Assembly: GCA_903825315.1 (NCBI GenBank)
Contig: CAIKAD010000001.1
Coordinates: 310,001 to 374,000 of the forward strand
Source: an uncultured Candidatus Peregrinibacteria bacterium
GTDB taxonomy: Bacteria > Patescibacteriota > Gracilibacteria > Peribacterales > Peribacteraceae
Direction: 5' to 3'
Length of the DNA stretch: 64,000 nucleotides
This document shows positions 46,906 to 55,803 of this stretch, in pieces (position 1 is the stretch's first letter; every line of letters starts with the position of its first letter). Below the pieces are notes generated by a model that did no database searches, was not told the DNA's origin, and was given only the letters and a program-made list of their open reading frames with translations. The translations under genes were made by a program, and so were the position numbers.

Positions 46906-48573
46906 ATGGCTTTCCAGGCATTCCTCCGGCAAGCGTCAGCCATCGCAGAAGCATCCTGGGGGGCTCTCTTTCCGGTTCTCTTTGGAAACCCTGAAGGATC
47001 GGGTGGTGGGAGTTTTGGTGCGTTAGCGCTTTTGGGAATCTTCTTCGGGTTTTTGATATTGAGCGGACTCCTCACACGGGTGTGGATGGGGATTGTCAAC
47101 GTGTCGCTTATCGACGTGGAGGATTTGGCATCCATCGAGAGGCGGCAGCCGTACCTCCCGTCGTTTCGGACCATGGTGTTCGGCCTGTTGGGAACGGTGG
47201 TGCTGGCCGTGGTGTCGCTGCGCACCATCGGCTCCATCGCGCCGTTCGCCGGTCCCGAGGGGAAAATCCGAGCGATGATGGTGCTGGGCGGTGCGTCGCT
47301 CGTGATGGGCGTGCTGTTGCTGTTCTGGCGCGGAGCGAAGGAATACGTGTTTGCCTGCGTGAGCGGCACACTCGTGAGCTTTATCCTCATCGCGTTTACC
47401 CGCGCCCTGCTCGGCACAGATGCTCTGAATGATCCCGTCATGATCACGTTGAGCGTGGTGGCCATTTTGCTCGTATGGAAGTTCCTCTTCGGTCCCTGGA
47501 ATTCCAATGTGAAGGCTACGGTCTTTGCTACATTTATTTTCTGGATCGCGTTCCACACACTCTTTCAGGAGACGCCGAGCGAACAGGTAGCGCACCTCAT
47601 CGCCATCGCCATTGCTGCGGTACCTGCTGTCATCTGGTGCATTCTCTTCCTGCGGTACCACCGCGAGCGGTTGAGCGTGGTGGTACTCATGTTCCTCTCC
47701 GGAATGGTGTCCACGGTGCCGATCCTTTTCTACGACGCTCTGGTCAAGCGCCAAATCGAACTGCAGTTCTTCGTCTTCCGTGTTGTGCCCGAGAGCTTCC
47801 ATGTCACGGTGCAGCAGGCCATAGGCGCGGCGAGCAATGCCCCGCCACTGCAGGTCACGCTGCTCTCGCTTTTCCTCACGTTCGTGTTCGTGGGATTGCT
47901 GGAAGAAGGGAGCAAGTACTGGGTGCTCCGGCGCAACGGGCAGCAGTTCTTCTCCAGTATTGATGACGCGCTGCAACTGGGGATCATGGTGGCCATCGGG
48001 TTTGCTTTTGCGGAAAACATTACGAGTACAGGATACTTCTTTACGTTCGTGAAGGAGTTCCTGCAGCAGCCTAACCCGGATTGGGCCGGCTTCCTCGGCA
48101 ACATCGCCGGGCGTTCGATTCTCACGAGCATGGTGCATATCGTGTCCACCGGTCTTATGGGGTACTTCCTCGGCATTGCGTTGTTCCTGGATCCCAGCGT
48201 CCGCGATGCGCAGAAGAGCGGGCGCAAGTACTGGACCGCCGACGGGAGCCATGCGATGGTGGGGATCCAGAAAGAATTCCATTTCCGCAGCGAGATGATC
48301 ACCACGGGTCTCGCGGTCGCCACGATCCTCCACGCCATCTCCAACTTCCTCGTGACGCTTCCGGACGTGCTGCCCGGGAACCCGCGCACGTTCGGTGAAC
48401 TCCTGCACTCTCCGCCCGGTTCGCCGCTCCACTTCATCGCGCTTCTACTGTTGCCCTCGCTGATCTACGTCGTCGGGGGCTTCTGGCTGCTAACCACGCT
48501 GTTCCTGCAGAAGACCAACATGCAGGAACGGGGCCATCTCGTCACTACCGAACTCTTCGTGATCCAAGAATGA
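46906..48573 (+). CDS. PrsW-family intramembrane protease, large multi-TM form
   Basis: The polytopic protein has 555 residues with about 11-13 membrane segments. The C-terminal half has the PrsW signatures: Glu333-Glu334-x-x-Lys337 (EEGSKYWVL), Glu370 (GFAFAENI), His411 (SMVHIVSTGLMGYF) and His476 (ILHAISNF). PrsW in Bacillus makes the first cut in the anti-sigma factor RsiW. This one is longer than classical PrsW (about 220 residues) because of an N-terminal multi-TM domain of unknown role. The next gene overlaps its stop (ATGA). An ECF sigma factor, an anti-sigma-like protein and an S41 protease lie within 6 kb downstream on the same strand. Confidence 0.85.
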   Translation: MAFQAFLRQASAIAEASWGALFPVLFGNPEGSGGGSFGALALLGIFFGFLILSGLLTRVWMGIVNVSLIDVEDLASIERRQPYLPSFRTMVFGLLGTVVLAVVSLRTIGSIAPFAGPEGKIRAMMVLGGASLVMGVLLLFWRGAKEYVFACVSGTLVSFILIAFTRALLGTDALNDPVMITLSVVAILLVWKFLFGPWNSNVKATVFATFIFWIAFHTLFQETPSEQVAHLIAIAIAAVPAVIWCILFLRYHRERLSVVVLMFLSGMVSTVPILFYDALVKRQIELQFFVFRVVPESFHVTVQQAIGAASNAPPLQVTLLSLFLTFVFVGLLEEGSKYWVLRRNGQQFFSSIDDALQLGIMVAIGFAFAENITSTGYFFTFVKEFLQQPNPDWAGFLGNIAGRSILTSMVHIVSTGLMGYFLGIALFLDPSVRDAQKSGRKYWTADGSHAMVGIQKEFHFRSEMITTGLAVATILHAISNFLVTLPDVLPGNPRTFGELLHSPPGSPLHFIALLLLPSLIYVVGGFWLLTTLFLQKTNMQERGHLVTTELFVIQE

Positions 48574-49286
48574 CGTTCTTCCCGCGCCACTCGTCGGCGA
48601 TGGACCGCAACCAGCCCCCGCTGGGAGCCGTCACGCAGACACTCCTGGAAAAGGAGCTGGGCATTGCGCGGACGTCCATTCAACTGATGGCGCAGCGTCT
48701 TCTCGCGCAGGGGATGGAAGTTGCAGGGACGTTCTGGAGCAGGTCCGGGGAAGCGACATACATCCTGCGCGACGGCGTGGAGGCAATCCGCCTACAGGCG
48801 CAGAAGACGGCGCCGGAGGGATGGGTATCCGGCACCAGCTACGGTGGCGGGGCACTCACCGACATTGCACGGTTCCTCTATCCTGACCACCCGGAGTACT
48901 GCGAGTTCTATCGTGATTCCAAGAGCGGCAAGCTTACGCTCCACTACGCGCCGGAGTTCCTGGAAAGAATGCGCGCGACGGTTGTGGCGATTGGCCAGCT
49001 CATACCTGCGCAGGATGTTCGCGCGGGAGAGTTGCGGGAAAGGTTGGGGGCTGCGGCAATTCTGCTGGGTGATGTGCAGAATGATGCGATGATTTCCGCG
49101 GAGCAGGCTCTGGATATTATCGCGGACATCCGCGCACGGCTTCGCGAGGGGATGGTTCCGATGGCGGAACGCCGCAGGAACGGGCGTCAGTCTGCCGCAC
49201 AGGCACGTCTGGAGAAGCGGAGTATGAAGGAGCAGAACACGACGCAGGATGATGCGGGCGCTACGCATTCCTCCCTTGCAACCTGA
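48570..49286 (+). CDS. Hypothetical protein coupled to the PrsW-like gene
   Basis: The product is 238 residues from ATG 48570, overlapping the prsW-like stop by four bases; a second Met at residue 11 is an alternative. It is soluble, with a first part of mixed structure (LGAVTQTLLEKELGIARTSI, then GTFWSRSGEATYILRDGVEA) and a second helical part (FLERMRATVVAIGQLIPAQD), and a charged tail. No family recognised. The tight coupling suggests that it works with the protease, for example as a regulator or an adaptor. Confidence 0.65.
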   Translation: MTFFPRHSSAMDRNQPPLGAVTQTLLEKELGIARTSIQLMAQRLLAQGMEVAGTFWSRSGEATYILRDGVEAIRLQAQKTAPEGWVSGTSYGGGALTDIARFLYPDHPEYCEFYRDSKSGKLTLHYAPEFLERMRATVVAIGQLIPAQDVRAGELRERLGAAAILLGDVQNDAMISAEQALDIIADIRARLREGMVPMAERRRNGRQSAAQARLEKRSMKEQNTTQDDAGATHSSLAT

Positions 49287-49428
49287 ACGTCTTCCCAGCT
49301 TCGACAACTGGACGATGAACGCCAGGCCGGAATATGGGCTTCAGTTATGGAGAGGGGAGCGTGAGTGACGCATGCGTTGAAATCCTCGGAGTCGTCGGCA
49401 ACCTTGGCATCCTTTCAAGATCATCCGA

Positions 49429-49456
49429 TTGCTTTCTCCTGCATTCCTTCTATACG
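49429..49456 (+). promoter_or_regulatory. Promoter of the S41 protease gene
   Basis: TTGCTT-N16-TATACG, 29 bases before ATG 49486. Confidence 0.5.
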
Positions 49457-49485
49457 ATGCCATCCATCCTTCCCTGTTTGTCCGT

Positions 49486-51132
49486 ATGCGTCAGTTACGG
49501 TTTACCACTTACGGTGCGATGCGTCGTGCCGCTTCCGCTGTGCTCTCCTTTTTCCTTCTCCTGCAAACCGCAGGAACGGGTGTGGCTGCTGCCGCGTCTA
49601 CGGTCGTTAGTCCAGCGACACAGACGGTTTCGCGCGCTTCGTTTCTGCGCAGCGCCATTGTTACGCTCCGCATTCCGCTCAAAAAAGACGGCAGCGTCCC
49701 GTACACGGACGTTTCCGCTTCCTTCCTTAATTACGCGCGCACAGCACAGCAGTATGGTGCACTGACGGCATTCCGTCCTGCGGGGAAGATCCTCAATCTC
49801 AACAAGGACATTACACGCGGGGAAGCGCTGGAGGTACTTGTTGCTCTCGCCAAGCAGACACCGCGCACGCCGCTTGCCAAGTCCTACACGGACGTGACGT
49901 CAACGGAAGCGAAGAATGCGGCTGCCGTGGCAGTGGACCGCAACTGGATGCGCCCCCTTCGAGGTGCACTCTTTGGGTGGAGCCGGCCTCTTACGACGGC
50001 CGAAGAGAAGACACTTCTTAAAAAGGTGATCCAAAGTTCCGGCGTCATCATTTTGCCGCCCGGTCAGAAGACGTATCAGATTCCCGTAAAATCGGGTTCC
50101 GAGCTTCCCAAGCATGATGTGATGCAGACGGTGTGGGACCTGTTGCAAAGAGATTATCTCTACAAGGACAAGATCAAGACCGATGATGCGGGGTTTAAGA
50201 GCGTGGAGGGAATGGTGAACAGTCTCAACGACCCTTACACGGTGTACTACCGTCCCAGTTCCACCCAGGCGTTTCAGACGCAGCTCAAGGGCGAGGTGAC
50301 GGGGATAGGCGCGCAGGTGGAGCAGAAGAACGGTGTGCTTGTAATTGTGGCGCCCCTCTCCGGTTCGCCGGCGGAGAAGGCCGGGCTCAAGCCGGGGGAC
50401 GAGATCCTGTCCGTCAACGGGGATTCCATTTCCAATCTCCCGTACGAGGATGCCGTGAGCAAGGTGCGCGGCCCCAAGGGGAGCGTCGCCAACCTCCACA
50501 TTCGCCGCAGCGGTGCGGAGATGGACGTTGCTGTCACGCGCGACACGGTAAGAATTTCCGATATCGACATTGTCTATCATGGGGATATCCCCGTGGTGAT
50601 GCTGCGGCAGTTCGGCCAGACGGCGGACAGCGACTTCCGCCGGCTTATGGTGGAAGTAGCAGCCAAGAAACCGCGCAGTATCGTCCTCGACCTCCGCAAT
50701 AATCCCGGCGGTCTTCTGGATGCAGCGGGTATCGTTGCCAGTGTTTTCCTACCGGCAGGCAGCACCTACGTGCAGATACACATGCCCAAGGAAACGACGG
50801 AGGAGAAGACGAAGGATGATCCGGTCTTCGATCCTTCCGTCCGGGTAGTTGTTCTCGTCAACGGTGGGTCGGCAAGCGCATCGGAGATTGTGGCAGGCGC
50901 CCTTCAGGATGCGCAGCGTGCCACCATTGTCGGCGAGAAGACGTTTGGCAAGGGGACGGTGCAGCAGCTTGTGGAGTTTACGGACGGTTCCAGTCTCAAG
51001 ATGACGATTGCAGAATGGATGACGCCGCAGGGGCACAAGATCGATGGTATCGGCGTACAGCCGGATGTGCTGGTCACAGCAGATCCCATTCGCGACGTCC
51101 AGATGAACCGCGCCCTGGACCTTCTCCGCTGA
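49486..51132 (+). CDS. Secreted SLH-PDZ-S41 carboxyl-terminal processing protease
   Basis: ATG 49486 gives 548 residues; ATG 49519 is a possible alternative start. A signal sequence (AASAVLSFFLLLQTAGTGVA) is followed by two SLH-like repeats (ASFLRSAIVTLRIPLKKDGS; SYTDVTSTEAKNAAAVAVD) at about 45-180, a helical prodomain, a PDZ domain (GIGAQVEQKNGVLVIVAPLS, SPAEKAGLKPGDEILSVNG), and the S41 core. The catalytic region contains NGGSASASEIVAGAL (Ser near 464) and the lysine in GEKTFGKGTVQQ. CtpA-type proteases trim exported proteins and in some bacteria degrade anti-sigma factors. The SLH part should bind it to the wall or S-layer. Confidence 0.92.
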   Translation: MRQLRFTTYGAMRRAASAVLSFFLLLQTAGTGVAAAASTVVSPATQTVSRASFLRSAIVTLRIPLKKDGSVPYTDVSASFLNYARTAQQYGALTAFRPAGKILNLNKDITRGEALEVLVALAKQTPRTPLAKSYTDVTSTEAKNAAAVAVDRNWMRPLRGALFGWSRPLTTAEEKTLLKKVIQSSGVIILPPGQKTYQIPVKSGSELPKHDVMQTVWDLLQRDYLYKDKIKTDDAGFKSVEGMVNSLNDPYTVYYRPSSTQAFQTQLKGEVTGIGAQVEQKNGVLVIVAPLSGSPAEKAGLKPGDEILSVNGDSISNLPYEDAVSKVRGPKGSVANLHIRRSGAEMDVAVTRDTVRISDIDIVYHGDIPVVMLRQFGQTADSDFRRLMVEVAAKKPRSIVLDLRNNPGGLLDAAGIVASVFLPAGSTYVQIHMPKETTEEKTKDDPVFDPSVRVVVLVNGGSASASEIVAGALQDAQRATIVGEKTFGKGTVQQLVEFTDGSSLKMTIAEWMTPQGHKIDGIGVQPDVLVTADPIRDVQMNRALDLLR

Positions 51133-51216
51133 TCCGGCTTCGCGGTGGAGATGTTTCGGTCTATGATCTGACTATTCCCGTGCCAAACGGCACGATCCTG
51201 CTACGCCGCGATTCCC

Positions 51217-51891
51217 ATGGCTCTCCTCCAGCAAGCTGTCGACATCATCATTCATTTGGATGTGTATCTCGATCTGATCATCGACCGCTACGGCATCTTC
51301 ACGTACCTCCTTCTCTTTGCCATCATTTTCTGTGAGACGGGATTGGTAATCATGCCGTTCCTTCCCGGGGATTCGCTGATTTTTGCCGCCGGTGCATTTG
51401 CGGCGAAGGGGTCGCTCTCTATCGCCGTCCTATTCTTTCTCATCGGGAGCGCCGCGATCGTGGGCGATTCGGTAAACTATGCAATTGGTGCGTATATCGG
51501 TCCCAAACTGTTCATGGAGAAGTTGCACCTCCTTAAGAAGGAACATCTGGACCGTGCGCATCAATTTTATGAGCATTATGGCGCCAAGGCCATTGTGTTC
51601 GCGCGTTTCATCCCTATCCTCCGCACGGTTGTTCCCTTCGTGGCGGGCGTGGCGCGGATGACGTATTCCAACTTCATTTACTACAACATTGTGGGTGGGT
51701 TGATCTGGACCACGCTCTTTCTCCTTGGTGGCTTTTTCTTTGGCAGTATCCCCCTGGTGGAGAAGAACTTTTCTATCGTGATCCTCGCGATCATCATCCT
51801 TTCTATTATCCCCGCTGTGACGGAAGTGACGAGGCAGTGGCTGGCGAGGCGGAAGCTTGCTTTACCTGGTTCTCAGAGAAAATTCCCCTGA
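51217..51891 (+). CDS. DedA-family (VTT) membrane protein
   Basis: The product is 224 residues and has about five to six membrane segments. The DedA signatures are present: FCETGLVIMPFLPGDSLIFAAG, GDSVNYAIGAYIG, and GAKAIVFARFIPILRTVVPFVAGVARM (the conserved FxRxxPxxR). DedA proteins move lipids, in particular undecaprenyl phosphate or other polar lipids, between membrane leaflets and support envelope integrity. It sits between the S41 protease and the sigma-factor pair on the same strand. A short hairpin (CGTGCC/GGCACG, 51179-51194) lies just upstream. Confidence 0.9.
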   Translation: MALLQQAVDIIIHLDVYLDLIIDRYGIFTYLLLFAIIFCETGLVIMPFLPGDSLIFAAGAFAAKGSLSIAVLFFLIGSAAIVGDSVNYAIGAYIGPKLFMEKLHLLKKEHLDRAHQFYEHYGAKAIVFARFIPILRTVVPFVAGVARMTYSNFIYYNIVGGLIWTTLFLLGGFFFGSIPLVEKNFSIVILAIIILSIIPAVTEVTRQWLARRKLALPGSQRKFP

Positions 51892-51954
51892 TAGAGGAAA
51901 CCATTGAATCCAGGGATTTGTTGAATTTCGTGTTTCGATATCAATGGAACTTCA

Positions 51955-51998
51955 TTCATCGGTTTCCTCGGCATCCTCGGATTCTTCGGTATCTATAA
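51955..51998. repeat. 9-base-periodic repeat tract upstream of the sigma-factor gene
   Basis: Read on the minus strand the tract is GATACCGAA, GAATCCGAG, GATGCCGAG, GAAACCGAT, the same 9-base wording as at 8211-8329. Only one arm is present. The 185-base spacer also contains GGAACCGTTCC (52041-52051), a palindrome that includes the GGAAC typical of ECF -35 elements. Confidence 0.6.
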
Positions 51999-52076
51999 CA
52001 AGAGGTGTAACATACCAACCGCTCTTCCGTAGCATAGGGTGGAACCGTTCCGCCCGCTCCTTCACTCCGGTTTCCT

Positions 52077-52688
52077 ATGGCTGATCCATCGGTACCTCCT
52101 TCACCGGACAGCGCCTCCGAAGAATCTGCAATTGTCGCCACCTGCCAGCAGGGCGATTTGACGGCGTTCACGGCGCTCTACGACAAGTACGCGACGCCCA
52201 TCTACCGGTTCACGTATTACCGGACGTTTGACCGTCAGCTTGCAGAGGACCTCACCAGCCAGACGTTCCTCAAAGCCATGGAACGCATCGGGACCTTCAG
52301 GTCTTCCAAAGGAAACTTTGGTGCGTGGCTCTACCAGATTGCACGCAATACCGTCACCGACCATTTCCGTGCCGCGCGTCCTGTTGACGTCCTCGATGAA
52401 GAGTCCCCGGTAGCCGCTTCGGACGATCCCAAGGGCGACGCCGCAAACCGGCTGCAGTTCGCTCAGGTGCGTAAGGCGCTCCAGGGCCTCGATCCCCTCA
52501 AGCGCGATATCGTGATGATGCGCCTGTGGGACGGCCTCTCTTATAAGGAGATCGCCGCAGTTGTCGGGAAATCGGAAGGCAATTGCAAAGTGATCTTCTG
52601 CCGGACATTGGACGGTCTACGTTCCCAGCTTGGTCCAGCCATGATCTCCCTCCTGCTCTTTCCATCGCTATTCAGCATCACGCGATAG
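52077..52688 (+). CDS. ECF-type RNA polymerase sigma factor
   Basis: The product is 203 residues. Region 2 spans about residues 25-95 (GDLTAFTALYDKYATPIYRF, AEDLTSQTFLKAMERIGTF, GAWLYQIARNTVTDHFRAAR). A linker follows, and region 4 is at about 130-185 (ALQGLDPLKRDIVMMRLWDG, LSYKEIAAVVGKSEGNCKVI). It lacks regions 1 and 3, as ECF factors do. The C-terminal 15 residues are hydrophobic (GPAMISLLLFPSLF). The next gene, 40 bases downstream, encodes a one-TM protein that is a candidate anti-sigma factor. A GGAAC motif upstream could be an autoregulatory promoter element. Confidence 0.92.
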   Translation: MADPSVPPSPDSASEESAIVATCQQGDLTAFTALYDKYATPIYRFTYYRTFDRQLAEDLTSQTFLKAMERIGTFRSSKGNFGAWLYQIARNTVTDHFRAARPVDVLDEESPVAASDDPKGDAANRLQFAQVRKALQGLDPLKRDIVMMRLWDGLSYKEIAAVVGKSEGNCKVIFCRTLDGLRSQLGPAMISLLLFPSLFSITR

Positions 52689-52728
52689 CCACCATAACGA
52701 CGAAACGAATATTCTCCCCCCGTATCCT

Positions 52729-54420
52729 ATGGAACCCGCTACCACCGCCCTCCTCGACGAACTGTACCGCATCGATCCCGCGCTCAAGGATCACGAGACC
52801 GCATTAATCCCGCTCATCGAGAAGCTCCTGGCGCACAAGCCGGACATTCATCCTGATGAAAAGTTCGTACAGGAATTGCGCGCGCAGCTTGCGGCGCATG
52901 CAGAGGCATTATCGCGCCGATCCGCGACCACGGAAGGCCGCGGTCTTACCCTGCAACGCTTTTCTCTTGCCCTCGCGGGCCTGCTCGTCGGTGTTATCGT
53001 TGCCGCGCCGTCCACATACATTGTTCTCAATCAGAAGAAAGGGATTCCTCTCCAAATGGGGAGTCCGCTCTTCCAGTACTCCATTCTGCGCGAAGCCGCC
53101 AAGAATGCCTTTGGCGATCTCCAGTCCATAAATTTGGTACCCGGAGGTGAGGGGCGCGGCGGAGGCGGAGGCGCCGAGGTCTCCACGCCGTCCGTTCTCG
53201 ACTCCGGCATTTCCGGAAAGATGATTGCTCCTGCCCCTCAGGAATTCCAGTACGTCTACGATGGCCCGCTTCCGGATCTTTCGCCGACAGTCGACGTCCT
53301 CCGTCGCGAGAAGAGCATCGGGAAGCCGGCGGCATCCGCGTTCCTCGGCAAATTCAATGCGGGAATGGCGAACCTGGGGAGCTTTCCGGGCGCCACGGTG
53401 GATAGCGTGATGTTCTCGCAGGACGTTGATTTTGGGTACACGATCAGCCTGATGTTCAGCGAGGGGCAAATCGGTATTTCCCAGAACTACGCGCGGTGGC
53501 CGCATCCGGAAGCCCAGTGCAGGGACGAGGCGTGTTACCGGAACTACCGGATGACGATTGGGGATATACCGTCGGATGACGAGTTGATTCGTATTGCCGG
53601 CGATTTCATCCAGGCACACAGTATCGACGTATCCCGCTACGGCGCGCCGGAAGTGGACCGCTCCTGGAAGCAAAACTACGATGAAACACCGGACAAAAGT
53701 GTGGCGTACGTTCCGGAAGCCATCCGCGTGCTCTATCCGCTGCTCATCGAGGGGAAGGCCGTATACGACATGGGCGGGATGAAGAGCGGCATAAGCGTGA
53801 ACGTGCACGCAAAGCAGAAGCGCGTCAACGACGTATGGGGTATTCAGAACCAGACCTACGTGAGTTCCGCGTACGACGGCGTGACGCATCCCGAGGAAAT
53901 CAAGGCCTATCTCAACAATATCGGGAGAGAGTCGGGCTTCTTGCCCACAGTGACGCCCGCGCGAGACGGGGCACAAGCGCCAGCGGTCACCACGGTCACA
54001 CTGGGAGCGCCGACGGTGGGGTACACGCTCTACTATCTGCAGGATGGAGTGCAGAGCAAAGAACTCCTTGTCCCGGCACTCATTTTCCCTGTCCTCCAGG
54101 TGCCGGAGGGGGACGTTCCGGTAGGGATTTACCAGCGGAACACCGTCATTGTCCCGCTCGCCAAGGAACTTCTGGAGAAGGGGACAGGCGGGCCGGTGTT
54201 GTTGCAGTCCGGATCGGGAACAACAGATAGCAGCGTGACGCTTTCGTCGTCGAGCGCCGAAGCTTCTAGTGGATCCGGTGACCTGCAGGTGCCAGTGGGA
54301 GATAGTTCGAGCAGCACGCAGTCTGAGCCTGTGTCGGGCACGTCCATTCCCGTTCTTCGTTCACTTCCTCTGGAAACGCCTCCCGCGCCTCCCGCGTCTG
54401 GCTCGCAGCCTACAGAGTAG
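52729..54420 (+). CDS. Single-pass membrane protein, candidate anti-sigma factor
   Basis: The product is 563 residues. A cytoplasmic N-terminus of about 80 residues is helical and acidic. One membrane helix follows at about residues 85-105 (RFSLALAGLLVGVIVAAPST), then a large exported domain of about 440 residues and a Ser/Pro-rich low-complexity tail. No zinc HxxxCxxC motif is visible in the N-terminus. The position directly behind an ECF sigma gene, the topology and the presence of PrsW-like and S41 proteases upstream make an anti-sigma role likely, but this is inference from context. The exported domain has no assigned family. Its 3' end overlaps the convergent SLH gene by 11 bases. Confidence 0.75.
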   Translation: MEPATTALLDELYRIDPALKDHETALIPLIEKLLAHKPDIHPDEKFVQELRAQLAAHAEALSRRSATTEGRGLTLQRFSLALAGLLVGVIVAAPSTYIVLNQKKGIPLQMGSPLFQYSILREAAKNAFGDLQSINLVPGGEGRGGGGGAEVSTPSVLDSGISGKMIAPAPQEFQYVYDGPLPDLSPTVDVLRREKSIGKPAASAFLGKFNAGMANLGSFPGATVDSVMFSQDVDFGYTISLMFSEGQIGISQNYARWPHPEAQCRDEACYRNYRMTIGDIPSDDELIRIAGDFIQAHSIDVSRYGAPEVDRSWKQNYDETPDKSVAYVPEAIRVLYPLLIEGKAVYDMGGMKSGISVNVHAKQKRVNDVWGIQNQTYVSSAYDGVTHPEEIKAYLNNIGRESGFLPTVTPARDGAQAPAVTTVTLGAPTVGYTLYYLQDGVQSKELLVPALIFPVLQVPEGDVPVGIYQRNTVIVPLAKELLEKGTGGPVLLQSGSGTTDSSVTLSSSSAEASSGSGDLQVPVGDSSSSTQSEPVSGTSIPVLRSLPLETPPAPPASGSQPTE

Positions 54421-55765
54421 ATCCGGAGCCGATGGGACTTACTCTCATCGAACGGTAGAGCCATACAGCCACGTCGGCGCGCGTAGCGTTTGCCGAGGGG
54501 AGAAAGACCGGTTCCAGGATGAGGTGGTTCTGGATGGCTGTACGCACCAGCGGCGCGTACCACGCATCTGCCGGAACGTCTGGCGGGAGCGTGCTGTCGT
54601 CATAGAGCGGTGGCAGGTACAACGATGACGTGACGATCTTCAGTGCTTCTGCGCGGTTGATGGGGGCGTTGGGTTTGAACCGCCTGTCGGGGTACCCGCT
54701 GATCCATCCCAAGTCCTTGGCAGCGCACACAGCCGGCGCATACCACTGGTCGAGGACATCCTTAAAGCAATGTCCCCCCGGAGGTGCGACCATTGCGTAA
54801 CGGCGCAGGATGAGGGACGCAAACTCGGCACGGTTGATGGATTGCTGTGGCTGGAAGGTGCCGTCCGCATAGCCCTTGAGAATGCCTGCTTTGGTGAGCG
54901 CCATGATTGCCGTGTAGCCGTACTTGCCCTCCATGACGTCCGGGAACGTAGGGGATGGCAGGACGGATGCCCCCGTCTGCGATGTGGCCGAAACCAGGAT
55001 CGGCTTGGAAGAGGAGGAGCTGATGGATGAGAAGGAAGACGATGTTGTCCTGGCACGCGCGGTAATTTCCTTGCGGAAGTCCATCTCATTGGGACGGTAC
55101 GAGGTGTCGCATGTGAGGCCATTGCTGTTCCTCCAGTCGTTGATGCAGGTGTTGGCGCCCGAAAAGTATGGGTAGCGTCCGATCTCGTTACAGGTGTACC
55201 CCTCGCCCACGATCAGATCAAAGCGCTGCAGGTAGAACGGCCGGCACTGCGTGTCCTTCAATGCATCCATGCGTGAGCGCATGGCAGGCGTCAGCTGGTC
55301 CGCCGGGTAGGCATCGAAGGATATTTTGTCATCCTGCAGTGTCACCAAGCCCAATCGCCTGTTGATCTCCATTACGCCGCCGTACGATGCTCCCGTGCGG
55401 TCCCGGCATTGTTTGGGGCCGTGGGAATATCCCGTGCAGAAGAAGGTGCCGCAGTTGTACCCCGCCTCCTGTACCGTGCCGTCCTTGAGAACGTAGAACG
55501 GGTAGCAGCCGATCGCCTCGTACTTGTCGCGCATCAACGATTCATCCGCGGAGACGGATGCCATTTCGCTCATGTAGACCACCGAGACGTTGTCGTACCC
55601 GAGCGCGGATGCTATGTCTTTGTCGAAGGTATGGAGATGGAAGTCATTGATCATCAGTGGCACGGTGACGCTTACAAGGGCGTCTGCAGCGTAGACCGTA
55701 GTCGCAGGCGCCAGAGCGTTGAGTGTCGTGAGGAAGGAAAGGAGGAGTGCGACAAAAGAAGTCAT
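54410..55765 (-). CDS. Secreted S-layer-homology (SLH) protein
   Basis: ATG 55765 gives 451 residues with a signal peptide (TSFVALLLSFLTTLNALAPA). The N-terminal half is an unassigned exported domain with many cysteines (CYPFYVLKDGTVQEAGYNCG; CRPFYLQRFDLIVGEGYTC). A serine linker follows at about 250-265, and then three SLH repeats (FPDVMEGKYGYTAIMALTKA with GYADGTFQPQQSINRAEFAS; FKDVLDQWYAPAVCAAKDLG with GYPDRRFKPNAPINRAEALK; the last near DVPADAWYAPLVRTAIQNH). SLH repeats bind pyruvylated secondary cell-wall polymers or act in S-layer assembly. A TACAAT -10 lies about 27 bases upstream of the start. Confidence 0.88.
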   Translation of the reverse strand: MTSFVALLLSFLTTLNALAPATTVYAADALVSVTVPLMINDFHLHTFDKDIASALGYDNVSVVYMSEMASVSADESLMRDKYEAIGCYPFYVLKDGTVQEAGYNCGTFFCTGYSHGPKQCRDRTGASYGGVMEINRRLGLVTLQDDKISFDAYPADQLTPAMRSRMDALKDTQCRPFYLQRFDLIVGEGYTCNEIGRYPYFSGANTCINDWRNSNGLTCDTSYRPNEMDFRKEITARARTTSSSFSSISSSSSKPILVSATSQTGASVLPSPTFPDVMEGKYGYTAIMALTKAGILKGYADGTFQPQQSINRAEFASLILRRYAMVAPPGGHCFKDVLDQWYAPAVCAAKDLGWISGYPDRRFKPNAPINRAEALKIVTSSLYLPPLYDDSTLPPDVPADAWYAPLVRTAIQNHLILEPVFLPSANATRADVAVWLYRSMRVSPIGSGSTL

Positions 55766-55803
55766 GGGGTGGGGGAGAAAAATGAACAAATATTGTATAC
55801 AGA

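Noticed and set aside
47023..48432. Minus-strand open frame of about 470 residues opposite the PrsW-like gene
   Set aside because: Very rich in His, Arg, Glu and Gln with no domain; the plus strand has all PrsW catalytic motifs.
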